Positions 1 to 8,169 of a DNA stretch of 64,000 nucleotides are shown here, piece after piece; the first letter of the stretch is position 1, and every line of letters starts with the position of its first letter. Where the stretch lies: contig NZ_JBHTHA010000014.1 of the NCBI RefSeq assembly GCF_042676385.1, positions 62,001-126,000 on the forward strand. The letters run 5' to 3'. The translations under genes were made by a program, and so were the position numbers. Source of the stretch: Paenibacillus_E sp042676385. Lineage in GTDB: Bacteria; Bacillota; Bacilli; Paenibacillales; NBRC-103111. The notes under the pieces are model-generated. The model did no database searches. It worked only from the letters and a program-made list of their open reading frames with translations, and was not told where the DNA came from.

Positions 1-1
1 A

Positions 2-1924
2 AGAAACCTATCAGAGATACCGTCAGTCACAGCAAAGGAGATATGGACACCTCCGACGTGGGCGCTGCTCGAACGTCAGCTCTTCGAAATGCTGAACAAG
101 GCGGCGAAGGAGTTTGTTCAGAAGTATGTCCGTCCGGATGGAACGCTCATCTGGCGCAGTGAATGGCCAGGGATGGACGGCTCGGATGATCCGTATGAAG
201 GATTTATGTACATTGCTTTGTTATACGCGCTCGGCGGCGATGAAGAACTTCGTGAAATGGCTTTGCGAATTTGGGAAGGTGTTACGTGGCAGTGGACGGA
301 ATACGGGCAAATTTATCGTGATTTTGATAGCTATTACGATTGGATGCATCATGGAGAAGGTTATTTGTTCTTTTATTTCCTTGGGCTGGCGGATCCTTTC
401 AATTTGAAAAGCGTTCAGCGCGCTCGGCGTTTTGCAAGCCTCTATACTGGCAATGATGCGGAAGCGCAAAACTATGATGCCGAGAAAAAGCTGATTCGGT
501 CGCCGATTACCGGCAGCCGGGGGCCACGGCACGAAATGTCCGAGGAAGACTGGTGTACACATCGAGGTATTCTTGACAACTATTTGGCTCCATTTGAGGA
601 CATTCCCGGTGTTGATTTTGCCAGCGGCACATGTCCTTGGTCGGACGATCAAGTGTATCGAACTATCATCCGCATCATGAATGAACGTATGGCGAAGGGG
701 GATGTGCCGCTGAATCTGAACGCAACCGGACTTATCGCCCACGCCTATATGTATACCGGTGACGTAGAGCTGAAAAAGTGGGTTCTTGATTACGTTCAAG
801 CCTGGAGGGAACGTGCCGAACAAAACGGCGGGATCATTCCCGATAACATAGGCCTTTCCGGTGAAATCGGAGAATATAACGATGGCAAATGGTGGGGCGG
901 GTATTACGGCTGGCGCTGGCCGCACGGATTTTTGACGATCATTGAACCGATTGTCAATGCATCGATGAACGCCGTGCTGCTGAGCGGCGATTTGAACTGT
1001 TTACGTTTAGCGCGAGAGCAGTTGGATCGGAATTGGGAGCTTGGACGTGAAGAGAATGGGACTTGGGTGACACCGACCAAGCATTTCGACAGCGGATGGA
1101 CTGCTTACCGGTTACCAAGTCCGATATATCCGATTCATTTGTGGACGGTTTCTATGGCGGAAGAAGATGCAGCCCGCGCAGATCGGATCGACATAATGCC
1201 ATATGATCTGGACATCGATGTTCCTGAATATTCGGGAACCAATCCGAACACGGGGAAATTAACCAAGCATTATAACGGCAATACAGTCCAGTGGTTCCAT
1301 TACATGCGTGGGAAAAATCCGGATTATCCGAAGCAAATTCTCGAAGCGAATTACAAATTGGTAGCTCGCCAGCTGTTGAAAATGCGCTCGGAAGAAGGAG
1401 ATCCGAACCATTGGATTTCTGACGGATTCAGCCTTGGCGCTCTGTCAAGCATTCACAAATGGCAGGAAATGTGTCCGGTTTATTTTGAAGGGCTGCTGCA
1501 ATTGACGCTAGGGTCACCGATGCACACTTCTCACGGAGGTTTGCAGCACGGTCGGGTGCGCTACTTTAATGCGGATCTAAAGCGCCCGGGTTTACCGGAC
1601 GGCACGGCAGCGCTCGTCGAAGCGCTTCATGCCGATTCTGTGACTTTAAATCTTGTTAATCTCGATTTATTCGCAGATAAGCAAATCATCATTCAGGCAG
1701 GAATGTTCGGTGAGCATCAGTTTGAAAAGGTTACGGTTACGAGTCAAGAAGGAGACGTTCAAGAAACATTGCCGGCAAACAGTAAATGGTTCCTCATCAA
1801 ACTGCTTCCTGGAACCGGAATTCGTCTGCATATGACGATGAATCGCTATGTCAACCCGCCGACCTATGAAACACCTTGGGGTAATCCCCAAGATACCGTT
1901 ATGATTAGCGGCCGGGAGAAGTGA
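2..1924 (+). CDS. Unidentified large protein, possibly an (alpha/alpha)-barrel glycan-active enzyme; 5' end outside window
   Basis: The reading frame is open to the left edge: codons upstream of the first internal ATG (position 89) continue without a stop to base 2 and look coding, so about 640 residues are visible and the true start lies outside. The protein is soluble, with no membrane segment, and is rich in Trp, Tyr and Asp with alternating helical stretches (for example GGYYGWRWPHGF near residue 300), a composition seen in alpha/alpha-toroid glycosidases and lyases. I do not recognise a named family or catalytic residues. It is followed after 13 bases by a sugar mutarotase-like gene and then a terminator, and the deoxysugar catabolic operon starts just beyond, so a role in releasing or processing a deoxysugar-containing glycan is inferred only. 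Confidence 0.8.
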   Translation, partial: RNLSEIPSVTAKEIWTPPTWALLERQLFEMLNKAAKEFVQKYVRPDGTLIWRSEWPGMDGSDDPYEGFMYIALLYALGGDEELREMALRIWEGVTWQWTEYGQIYRDFDSYYDWMHHGEGYLFFYFLGLADPFNLKSVQRARRFASLYTGNDAEAQNYDAEKKLIRSPITGSRGPRHEMSEEDWCTHRGILDNYLAPFEDIPGVDFASGTCPWSDDQVYRTIIRIMNERMAKGDVPLNLNATGLIAHAYMYTGDVELKKWVLDYVQAWRERAEQNGGIIPDNIGLSGEIGEYNDGKWWGGYYGWRWPHGFLTIIEPIVNASMNAVLLSGDLNCLRLAREQLDRNWELGREENGTWVTPTKHFDSGWTAYRLPSPIYPIHLWTVSMAEEDAARADRIDIMPYDLDIDVPEYSGTNPNTGKLTKHYNGNTVQWFHYMRGKNPDYPKQILEANYKLVARQLLKMRSEEGDPNHWISDGFSLGALSSIHKWQEMCPVYFEGLLQLTLGSPMHTSHGGLQHGRVRYFNADLKRPGLPDGTAALVEALHADSVTLNLVNLDLFADKQIIIQAGMFGEHQFEKVTVTSQEGDVQETLPANSKWFLIKLLPGTGIRLHMTMNRYVNPPTYETPWGNPQDTVMISGREK

Positions 1925-1937
1925 GGGGGAGCCGTGG

Positions 1938-2258
1938 ATGAATCCCAAAGTAAAGAGAGAAATTCGTGTTGCCCGATTGCGCCGAGACCTTATCGTTGAA
2001 TATCGTCAATTGCACGACCATATCCCCCAGCAAATTGTTAAGAACTTGATTGAGTCTGGGTACACAGATTTACAGATTTATCTGCACGGTGATTATCTGA
2101 TCATGCTGACGGAGCATGATCAAACACAAATGATCCCTGATCGAACGATTGATGAACAGGCGGAAGAGGAATGGCATCATAAAACCGGGCGATGTTTTGA
2201 GTCTTTTTGGCAGCAGGCCGATAACATATTTGATATGCAAGAACAGATAAAAAAATGA
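1938..2258 (+). CDS. L-rhamnose mutarotase (RhaM)-family protein
   Basis: At 106 residues this matches the usual ~104-residue length of the L-rhamnose mutarotase family (ferredoxin-like alpha+beta barrel), which interconverts the alpha and beta anomers of 6-deoxyhexoses. The visible family pattern is the N-terminal EYRQLHDHIP segment (around residues 21-30) with its conserved His, then GYTDLQIYLHGDYLIMLTE (around 42-60). A GAGGGGGAGCC ribosome site precedes the ATG, 13 bases after the previous gene, so the two are co-transcribed and end at the terminator that follows. L-fucose and L-rhamnose are both 6-deoxy sugars, so it may serve the neighbouring fucose-type pathway. The exact substrate cannot be told from sequence. 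Confidence 0.75.
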   Translation: MNPKVKREIRVARLRRDLIVEYRQLHDHIPQQIVKNLIESGYTDLQIYLHGDYLIMLTEHDQTQMIPDRTIDEQAEEEWHHKTGRCFESFWQQADNIFDMQEQIKK

Positions 2259-2275
2259 AATAATAAGTTAAAATT

Positions 2276-2323
2276 GCAAATGGTTAGACAGGACAATATG
2301 CCTGCCTAGCCATTTGCTTTTTT
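2276..2323 (+). terminator. Rho-independent terminator after the mutarotase gene
   Basis: A 17-base-pair stem (2276-2292 with 2301-2317, two G-U pairs) with an 8-base loop is followed by six T. It separates the glycan/mutarotase genes from the IclR-led operon. Confidence 0.85.
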
Positions 2324-2362
2324 GGCAGTATTAAATAGCAGGCAGATGATGAAATTGTCGTA

Positions 2363-2392
2363 TTGACACCTCAAAATAACAAGTGATACTAT
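2363..2392 (+). promoter_or_regulatory. Probable sigma-A promoter of the IclR-led operon
   Basis: TTGACA at 2363-2368 and TACTAT at 2387-2392 are separated by 18 bases. They lie about 65 bases upstream of the IclR gene and directly upstream of a perfect palindrome. Confidence 0.6.
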
Positions 2393-2416
2393 AAAGGTAT
2401 TAAAATATAAAACCAC

Positions 2417-2434
2417 GGTTTATTATAATAAACC
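2417..2434. promoter_or_regulatory. Perfect 18-bp palindrome, candidate IclR operator
   Basis: GGTTTATTATAATAAACC is fully self-complementary. It sits about 25 bases downstream of the -10 box and 23 bases upstream of the regulator's start codon, a roadblock or repressor position. IclR-family dimers bind short AT-rich palindromes, so autoregulation of the operon is the simplest reading. No binding data are available here. Confidence 0.6.
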
Positions 2435-2457
2435 AATTTGCTTGGAGGCACTCAAAC

Positions 2458-3207
2458 ATGGAAAGGAAATACTGGGTTCCGGCTTTGGAGAAAGCGAACG
2501 ATGTGCTGCAGCAGATTTGCGAGCGGCCTTCGGAGCTAAAACTGATCGATTTGTCCAAACAGCTGGGAATAAACAAAAGCTCCATGTTTACGCTGTTGAA
2601 CACAATGGAAGCGCTTGACTGGGTTGTTCGTGAAAATGACGGCACTTACTCGCTTGGTTCCAAATTGGGCTTCTGGGGTAATGCATTCTTCAAACAGTTC
2701 AGTCTGATTGACCGGTTCCGGAAGGAGGCGGCTTTAACGAAGCATGTCATTCTCGAAACGATTCAGCTCGCAAAGCTGGAGCAGCGCGATGTGCTGTATC
2801 TCGCCAAGGAAGAGATGCCTTCTCCCGTAAGGATCGCCTCGGAACCCGGCAAGAAGCTGCCCGCTCATGCGACGGCGCTCGGCAAAGCGATGCTTGCATG
2901 GCTGGACCCATCTGAATTTGATGCGTTATATCCCGAGGATGAGCTTGCGCCCAGCCTCACGCTTCACACGCTGCAAACCCGGGAAGAGCTGCGCAGTAAT
3001 CTCGCTGCCGTACGGGAAGCGGGCTGCGCGTTCGATCTGGAAGAAGCTGTGATGGGCTTCTGCTGTGTAGCCGCGCCTGTTCGGGATGGGGAAGGGCGGA
3101 TTATCGCCGCCATCAGCTGCTCGATGTTCAAGCACGAGTGGGAGCAGAAGCGGGAAATGGCGCAGAATGAGATTTGCGCACTGGCGCAAAGATTGTCACA
3201 ATCCTGA
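2458..3207 (+). CDS. IclR-family transcriptional regulator
   Basis: This 249-residue protein has the standard IclR layout. An N-terminal winged helix-turn-helix (around residues 8-70, including LIDLSKQLGINKSSMFTLLN) is followed by a C-terminal GAF-like effector domain (around 90-245) with the family signature LPAHATALGKAMLAWL and the late AVMGFCCVAAPVRDGEGRI segment. The start has GGAGG nine bases upstream. It is the first gene of the sugar-acid operon, 51 bases before the first SDR, and a perfect palindrome lies in its leader. IclR proteins commonly sense a pathway intermediate such as a sugar acid or keto acid, so it probably controls itself and the catabolic genes. Repressor versus activator mode is unknown. 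Confidence 0.9.
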   Translation: MERKYWVPALEKANDVLQQICERPSELKLIDLSKQLGINKSSMFTLLNTMEALDWVVRENDGTYSLGSKLGFWGNAFFKQFSLIDRFRKEAALTKHVILETIQLAKLEQRDVLYLAKEEMPSPVRIASEPGKKLPAHATALGKAMLAWLDPSEFDALYPEDELAPSLTLHTLQTREELRSNLAAVREAGCAFDLEEAVMGFCCVAAPVRDGEGRIIAAISCSMFKHEWEQKREMAQNEICALAQRLSQS

Positions 3208-3258
3208 AGCTGGCGAATAGGTTACAACCTTACTAATTTGAATAAGGAGTTGAATGTA

Positions 3259-4032
3259 ATGAGGCTTCTGAACAAAATCATTTTAATCACCGGTTCCGGC
3301 TCAGGAATCGGGAAAGCGACGGCACTTCTTTTTGCCAAGGAAGGCGCAACGGTGATCGTCAACGATTTGGACCTTGTTAAAGGACAGGAGACAGCGGATG
3401 AAATTACAGCAGGAGGCGGGTCGGCCATATTTATTCAAGCCGATGTGACCATTCCTGAATCGGTAAAGTCGATGGTGGACGAAGTCATCGCAAAGTTCGG
3501 CAGGATCGACGTGTTGTTCAACAACGCTGGAGTCAGCGGCGTAGGCGCCATCCACGAAGTAGAACCGGAAGCGTGGGACCGTGTTATGAACATCAATATA
3601 CGCGGCGTATTTTTACCGAACAAGTACGTGATTCCTCATATGATAGAGCAGAAGAACGGCTCAATTATCAATATGTCTTCTTGTATCGCCGAGATCGGCT
3701 TGGCACGCCGGGCTTCCTACTCTGCAACGAAGGGAGCTGTGCTGGCTTTAACGAAATCCATGCAGGTCGATTATGCGCAATACGGTATTCGCGTGAATGC
3801 GCTTATGCCGGGTACCGTCCTTACTCCATTTGTTGAAAATTACTTGCGCAACTCCTACGACGATATTGAGGCAGGCTACGAATCGCTCAAAAAGCGTCAG
3901 CTCAGCGGCGATTTGCTTCGTCCCGACGATGTGGCCAAAGCAGCGCTATTCCTTGCATCGGACGATTCGAAATTCATGATGGGCTCTCCGCTCTACATTG
4001 ACGGCGGAGTCGTCTTCGGCAAGAACTGCTAA
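3259..4032 (+). CDS. SDR oxidoreductase, probable 2-keto-3-deoxy-L-fuconate dehydrogenase
   Basis: A classical short-chain dehydrogenase of 257 residues. It has the nucleotide-binding motif TGSGSGIGKA near the N terminus, NNAG around residue 92, and the catalytic Ser plus YxxxK pair (SYSATKGAVLAL) around 153-165. The start is set at the ATG with AAGGAG nine bases upstream; an in-frame TTG 21 bases earlier lacks such a site. It lies directly before an FAH-family hydrolase. In the diketo-hydrolase route for L-fucose or L-rhamnose, an SDR oxidises 2-keto-3-deoxy-acid to the 2,4-diketo acid that this hydrolase then cleaves. The assignment to that step rests on adjacency; the two SDRs of the cluster could be swapped. 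Confidence 0.75.
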   Translation: MRLLNKIILITGSGSGIGKATALLFAKEGATVIVNDLDLVKGQETADEITAGGGSAIFIQADVTIPESVKSMVDEVIAKFGRIDVLFNNAGVSGVGAIHEVEPEAWDRVMNINIRGVFLPNKYVIPHMIEQKNGSIINMSSCIAEIGLARRASYSATKGAVLALTKSMQVDYAQYGIRVNALMPGTVLTPFVENYLRNSYDDIEAGYESLKKRQLSGDLLRPDDVAKAALFLASDDSKFMMGSPLYIDGGVVFGKNC

Positions 4033-4059
4033 TTTAAAATCGGAGGCTATAGAAAACCA

Positions 4060-4962
4060 ATGAAATTATTAACTTTTATTGAAAACGGACAACAGAAGCT
4101 AGGCGTAAAAACGGACAGAGGCGTTATTCATATTTCCAAAGCATTGGAAAGCGTATCTGCAAAAGATCATATTGCGACCACCGTGCATCAGGTTATTGAG
4201 GGGGGCGAAGCAGCGATATCTGCGCTGCAGGCTTTTGTGAACGAAGCTCTGGCTGCAGGCGGCAGCTACATCCTGAACGAGGCGGATCTTACTTACGGTC
4301 CGTGCGTTACGCATCCGAATAAAATGATTTGTGTCGGACTTAACTACCGCAAACACGCGGAAGAAACGAATGCGCCCATTCCGCAATATCCGATTTTGTT
4401 CAATAAATTCAATAATACGCTGACCGGGAACGGTCATGATGTTCAGTTGCCGATTAAAGTTACCAGCAAAGTGGACTATGAGGCGGAGCTGGTTATCGTT
4501 ATTGGCAAGGAAGCCAAGTATGTTGATAAAGAAAACGCGCTTGACTATGTATTCGGATACTGCAACGTCAATGATTTGTCCGCCCGCGATTTACAGCTGC
4601 GCACACATCAGTGGCTGCTCGGCAAATCTTGCGACGGATTCAGCCCGCTCGGTCCTTACCTGGTTACAGCCGATGAAGTGGGTAACCCGAACGATTTGTC
4701 TATCCGTTGTATCGTGAACGGCGAAGTCCGTCAAAGCTCGAACACTTCGGATATGATTTTCCATTGCGATGAGATCGTCAGCTACATTTCGCAGCACATG
4801 ACGTTGGTGCCTGGCGATATTATTCTCACCGGAACGCCTGAAGGGGTCGTGCTCGGATATCCGGAGGATAAGCAAGTATATCTGAAAGACGGCGACGTCG
4901 TGACGATCGAAATCGAGAAGCTCGGATCTTTGACCAACCGGATGGTTAACGAGAGAGCCTAA
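4060..4962 (+). CDS. Fumarylacetoacetate hydrolase-family protein, probable 2,4-diketo-3-deoxy-L-fuconate hydrolase
   Basis: At 300 residues this is a typical bacterial FAH-family enzyme. The C-terminal catalytic fold shows the entry segment MICVGLNYRKHAEE (around 89-102), the metal-binding carboxylates in DYEAELVIVIG (around 140-150), GKSCDGFSPLGP (around 188-199) and ILTGTPEGVVLG (around 255-266). Family members cleave a C-C bond in beta-diketo acids using a divalent metal. Between an SDR and a sugar-acid dehydratase, the expected reaction is 2,4-diketo-3-deoxy-L-fuconate to pyruvate and L-lactate, and the presence of lutABC nearby supports lactate as a product. Rhamnonate-derived substrate is the main alternative. 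GGAGG lies 13 bases before the ATG, a rather long spacing. Confidence 0.8.
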   Translation: MKLLTFIENGQQKLGVKTDRGVIHISKALESVSAKDHIATTVHQVIEGGEAAISALQAFVNEALAAGGSYILNEADLTYGPCVTHPNKMICVGLNYRKHAEETNAPIPQYPILFNKFNNTLTGNGHDVQLPIKVTSKVDYEAELVIVIGKEAKYVDKENALDYVFGYCNVNDLSARDLQLRTHQWLLGKSCDGFSPLGPYLVTADEVGNPNDLSIRCIVNGEVRQSSNTSDMIFHCDEIVSYISQHMTLVPGDIILTGTPEGVVLGYPEDKQVYLKDGDVVTIEIEKLGSLTNRMVNERA

Positions 4963-4993
4963 TATTAATATAGATAAAAGGAGGCGGCCCCTA

Positions 4994-5317
4994 ATGGCTG
5001 GACCTATTGAAGCCGGCGCCAGTGCGCTTGTCATGGATGCACGCGATCATGTCGCAACCGCGATCAATGATTTACAGGCCGGAGACCACATCACTTACTT
5101 GAAGGATGATCAGGCTATTGAATTGGTACTGCTTGACCCGGTACCATTCGGGCATAAAATTGCTATTGAAAATATTCCTGCAGGTACGGAAATACGTAAG
5201 TACGGAGAGGTCATAGGGCGCACAACGACAGCCATTCAAGCCGGGCAGCATGTTCATGTGCATAATGTCGAAGGTATCCGAGGTCGCGGCGATAAAGCGA
5301 ATGCAGAAAAACAATAA
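4994..5317 (+). CDS. UxaA-family dehydratase, small SAF-domain subunit
   Basis: This 107-residue protein corresponds to the N-terminal SAF domain of altronate/galactarate dehydratases (UxaA/GarD family). The diagnostic strand PFGHKIAIENI, the KYGEVIGRTT turn, and the closing HVHVHNVEG are all present. In single-chain UxaA (about 495 residues) this domain is fused to the large catalytic part; here it is a separate gene 14 bases upstream of the large subunit. AAGGAGG precedes the ATG. The two subunits should form the enzyme that dehydrates the sugar acid (L-fuconate in this context) to the 2-keto-3-deoxy acid, normally an iron-dependent reaction. Confidence 0.85.
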   Translation: MAGPIEAGASALVMDARDHVATAINDLQAGDHITYLKDDQAIELVLLDPVPFGHKIAIENIPAGTEIRKYGEVIGRTTTAIQAGQHVHVHNVEGIRGRGDKANAEKQ

Positions 5318-5331
5318 GGAGGAGCTTAGAT

Positions 5332-6492
5332 ATGACTCATATGATGGGATATAGAAGGCCGAATGGCGACGTAGGCATCCGCAATCATCTATTAATTATT
5401 CCTACGGTCATCTGTGCCAACCAAGTGAGCAGCCGGATCATGCAGATGGTGCCCGAAACTGTAGCCATCCCGCATCAGCACGGCTGCAGCCAGATCGGAG
5501 CCGACAAGGAACGGACATTCGAGGTGCTCGCTGGAACCGGTCGTAATCCGAATGTCGGAGGCGTCATCATCATCAGTCTCGGCTGTGAGGTTGTCGATCC
5601 TCATGAGCTCGCTGAAGCGATTCGCCCGACAGGCAAACTGATCGAAGTGTTCGATATCCAATCGGTAGGCGGCTCAGTCAAAGCGATTCAACATGGCGTA
5701 GAGCTGGCCAAAGCGATGCGTGCCCAGCTTGACGCGATGCAGCCGGAGCCGGTCGCGCTAAGCGAGCTTATCATTGGCGTCAAGTGCGGGGGCTCGGACG
5801 CAACCTCGGGTCTGGCATCCAATCCGGCGCTGGGCGCAGCTGCCGATACACTGATCCAGCATGGAGGGGGCGTTGTTATCGGCGAGACGACCGAAATCAT
5901 CGGCGCCGAGCATGTCCTCGCTTCCCGCTGTGCGACTCCGGAAACGTCGGAAAAGCTGTACCACATCGTCGACAGATTTGAAAAAGAGGTAGAGCGGATG
6001 GGCGCCGATATGCGAGGCGGCAATCCGAGCCCAGGCAATATTGCCGGCGGTTTAACGACGATCGAGGAGAAATCGCTTGGCTGTATCAGCAAGTGCGGCA
6101 CTGCTCCGATTAAAGGAGTTGTTGAGTATGCGGAGCAACTTCCGAAGCATGGACTCTACTTCATGGATTCCCCGGGAAATGATATCGAATGCGTGTCCGG
6201 GATGGCTGCAGGCGGCGCGCATCTCGTCTGCTTCACCACAGGTCGGGGAACGCCGACCGGTTCGGCCGTTATACCGGTGATCAAAATTACCGGAAACACA
6301 CGGATGTACGAACGCATGTCTGATAATATGGATGTGAACGTCGGCGAAATGTTGGATGGCACGCTCAGTCTCGAAGCGGCGGGAAATCTGATTTGGGAAG
6401 AAATCGTTGATGTAGCAAACGGCAAGCTGACTAAAGCCGAAATTTTAGGCCATACGGAATTCAGTATTAACCGCATCGGTCCGAGCCTGTAA
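5332..6492 (+). CDS. UxaA-family dehydratase, large catalytic subunit, probable L-fuconate dehydratase
   Basis: At 386 residues it matches the catalytic C-terminal part of altronate/galactarate dehydratase. It opens with the typical GYRRPNGDVGIRNHLLII stretch, then has PHQHGCSQ (around 47-54), the ISLGCEVVDP segment (around 82-91), KCGGSDATSGLASNPALG (around 150-167) and CISKCGTAPIKGV. The conserved cysteines and histidine are candidates for the iron site. It works with the SAF subunit just upstream. Substrate cannot be read from sequence: altronate, galactonate, arabinonate and fuconate dehydratases all occur in this family. The fucose mutarotase, lactonase and FAH hydrolase in the same operon favour L-fuconate. 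Confidence 0.82.
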   Translation: MTHMMGYRRPNGDVGIRNHLLIIPTVICANQVSSRIMQMVPETVAIPHQHGCSQIGADKERTFEVLAGTGRNPNVGGVIIISLGCEVVDPHELAEAIRPTGKLIEVFDIQSVGGSVKAIQHGVELAKAMRAQLDAMQPEPVALSELIIGVKCGGSDATSGLASNPALGAAADTLIQHGGGVVIGETTEIIGAEHVLASRCATPETSEKLYHIVDRFEKEVERMGADMRGGNPSPGNIAGGLTTIEEKSLGCISKCGTAPIKGVVEYAEQLPKHGLYFMDSPGNDIECVSGMAAGGAHLVCFTTGRGTPTGSAVIPVIKITGNTRMYERMSDNMDVNVGEMLDGTLSLEAAGNLIWEEIVDVANGKLTKAEILGHTEFSINRIGPSL

Positions 6493-6548
6493 TACATCGC
6501 TTCTAAGAGACGTTTAAAAATATGCTGTTGCCATAGGAGGCATTAGAA

Positions 6549-7343
6549 ATGGGAAGATTAGCTAACAGAGTGGCGCTCGTTACTGGTGCAAGTCGAGGTA
6601 TCGGAGAAGCGATCGCAATTCGTTTGGCGGAGGAAGGCGCGCATGTGGCGATCAATTACACGTCGGAACGTTCCCGACCGCTCGCGGAGAAGGTGAAGGA
6701 GCAGGCAGAAGCTCTGGGTGTGAAAGCGATGATCGTCCAAGCGGATGTAGGCAATAAAAAGCAAGTTGAAGACATGTTCGCGCAAGTGCGCGGGCAGCTA
6801 GGTGAAGTGGAAATTCTCGTCAACAACGCCGGTATCGCACCGTTCGAGCCGTTCATGCAAGTATCGGAAGAAACATGGGACCGTACCTATAATACGAATG
6901 TCAAATCGATATTCGTCGCTTCGCAGCTTGCAGCTAAGTCGATGATTGAGAAGCGATACGGCAAAATCATCAACGTATTATCGACTGCCAGTTTGATGGT
7001 GACAAGTCCAGTTATTCCGCATTATCAGTCGTCCAAGGCTGCTGCCCATATGTTGACGAAAGGCATGGCGATCGAGCTTGGCAAATTCAATATTAACGTA
7101 AACGCTGTAGGTCCGAGCACCGTGGACACCGATATGTGTACGGACTTCCTAGCTGATCCGGCGATTCGCGCCAAGGAGATCGAAGCCAATCCTATGAAGC
7201 GGCTCGGTACTTCCCGGCAAATTGGCGACGCCGTCGTGTTTCTCGCGTCCGACGAGGCCATGCAGATCAACGGTCACTTGCTGATGGTCGACGGCGGGCT
7301 TACAGTCAAGGCCGCCCAGCCGGACGACCATATGGATCATTAA
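6549..7343 (+). CDS. SDR oxidoreductase, probable L-fucose (6-deoxyhexose) dehydrogenase
   Basis: A 264-residue classical SDR. It has TGASRGIGEAIA at the nucleotide site (around 13-24), NNAGIAPF around 94, and a catalytic HYQSSKAAAHML (YxxxK) around 159-170. The segment INYTSERSRPLAEKV after beta-2 carries Ser-Arg residues rather than an acidic residue, which is compatible with NADP as well as NAD. It has its own AGGAGG site after a 56-base gap. As the second SDR of the cluster it most likely performs the first step, oxidation of L-fucose to the 1,5-lactone, because an L-fuconolactonase-like gene lies downstream. Roles of the two SDRs could be reversed. The tail is His/Asp-rich (DDHMDH). Confidence 0.72.
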   Translation: MGRLANRVALVTGASRGIGEAIAIRLAEEGAHVAINYTSERSRPLAEKVKEQAEALGVKAMIVQADVGNKKQVEDMFAQVRGQLGEVEILVNNAGIAPFEPFMQVSEETWDRTYNTNVKSIFVASQLAAKSMIEKRYGKIINVLSTASLMVTSPVIPHYQSSKAAAHMLTKGMAIELGKFNINVNAVGPSTVDTDMCTDFLADPAIRAKEIEANPMKRLGTSRQIGDAVVFLASDEAMQINGHLLMVDGGLTVKAAQPDDHMDH

Positions 7344-7365
7344 AAAAGAATAGCGATTCGCGATC

Positions 7366-7409
7366 ATAAAGAAAATCCTCCAAGAACGACAAGGAGTGAT
7401 TTTCTTTAT
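7366..7409 (+). terminator. Intra-operon hairpin between sugar-acid genes and lutABC
   Basis: A 12-base-pair perfect stem (ATAAAGAAAATC at 7366-7377 with its complement at 7398-7409) contains an inner CTCC/GGAG pairing. It has no clean T run afterwards, so it may be a weak terminator, an mRNA stabiliser or a processing site that sets lut expression relative to the upstream genes. Confidence 0.55.
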
Positions 7410-7440
7410 TATAGATAGAATTCTTCAAAAGAGGTGCATC

Positions 7441-8169
7441 ATGAAAGTATCCCTATTCATTACTTGTTTAAGTGATGCCATTTACCCGAGAGTGGGTACA
7501 GCAATGGTCCGTCTATTAGCCAGATATGGCGTTAAATTAGAGTTCCCGACCGTTCAAACGTGCTGCGGCCAACCTGCCTATAATAGCGGGTACTGGGATG
7601 AAGCAAGGACAACGGCTAAAACGATTTTAGAAGCCTTTGAAGATAGCGATTTCGTCGTTTCTCCATCAGGCTCTTGTACGTATATGATTCATCATTATGC
7701 AAATCTTTTTCAAGACGATCCCGTTTATTTGGACAAAGCAGTGAAGCTTCAGAAGAAAACGTATGAATTTACTCAGTTTCTTGTTCAAGTACTTGGCGTT
7801 ACGGATATCGGCGCAGTGTTTCCGCATAAAGTCACTTATCATCCGTCATGCCATGGCAGCAGGCTTCTGGGCGTCAAGGATGAGCCGATGGGGTTGTTAA
7901 AAAATGTAAAAGGATTGCAATTTGTGCCGCTCCCTTTTGCAGAGGATTGCTGCGGGTTTGGCGGTACTTTTGCTGTGAAAATGGCGGATATTTCAGGTGC
8001 TATGGTTACGGAGAAAGTAGATCATGTGAAAGAAACGGAAGCGGAAATTCTGGTAGGTCTGGATATGGCGTGTTTAATGAATATCGCCGGCAATTTGCGT
8101 TATCGCAACGAGCCGGTCAAGGTCATGCATTTGGCTGAGTTGTTATACGAAGGAGTGGGCCGGTTATGA
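7441..8169 (+). CDS. lutA: L-lactate utilisation protein LutA (CCG-domain Fe-S subunit)
   Basis: The 242-residue protein has the two cysteine-rich CCG motifs of LutA/GlcF-type subunits: TCCGQPAYNSGYW (around residues 40-52) and DCCGFGGTFAVK (around 169-180), plus YHPSCHGSR between them. LutABC oxidises L-lactate to pyruvate on the cytoplasmic side of the membrane. The start is the ATG preceded by GAGGTG, not the earlier in-frame ATT. It overlaps lutB by four bases. In Bacillus lutABC stands alone under LutR control; here it is embedded in a deoxysugar operon, consistent with lactate being released by the upstream hydrolase. Confidence 0.93.
   Translation: MKVSLFITCLSDAIYPRVGTAMVRLLARYGVKLEFPTVQTCCGQPAYNSGYWDEARTTAKTILEAFEDSDFVVSPSGSCTYMIHHYANLFQDDPVYLDKAVKLQKKTYEFTQFLVQVLGVTDIGAVFPHKVTYHPSCHGSRLLGVKDEPMGLLKNVKGLQFVPLPFAEDCCGFGGTFAVKMADISGAMVTEKVDHVKETEAEILVGLDMACLMNIAGNLRYRNEPVKVMHLAELLYEGVGRL

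Noticed and set aside
221..925. Long minus-strand frame inside the first gene (234 codons)
   Set aside because: Antisense shadow of a well-supported gene; low-quality composition, no ribosome site.
4591..5034. Minus-strand frame opposite the FAH hydrolase
   Set aside because: Shadow frame, no ribosome site, crosses two real genes of the operon.
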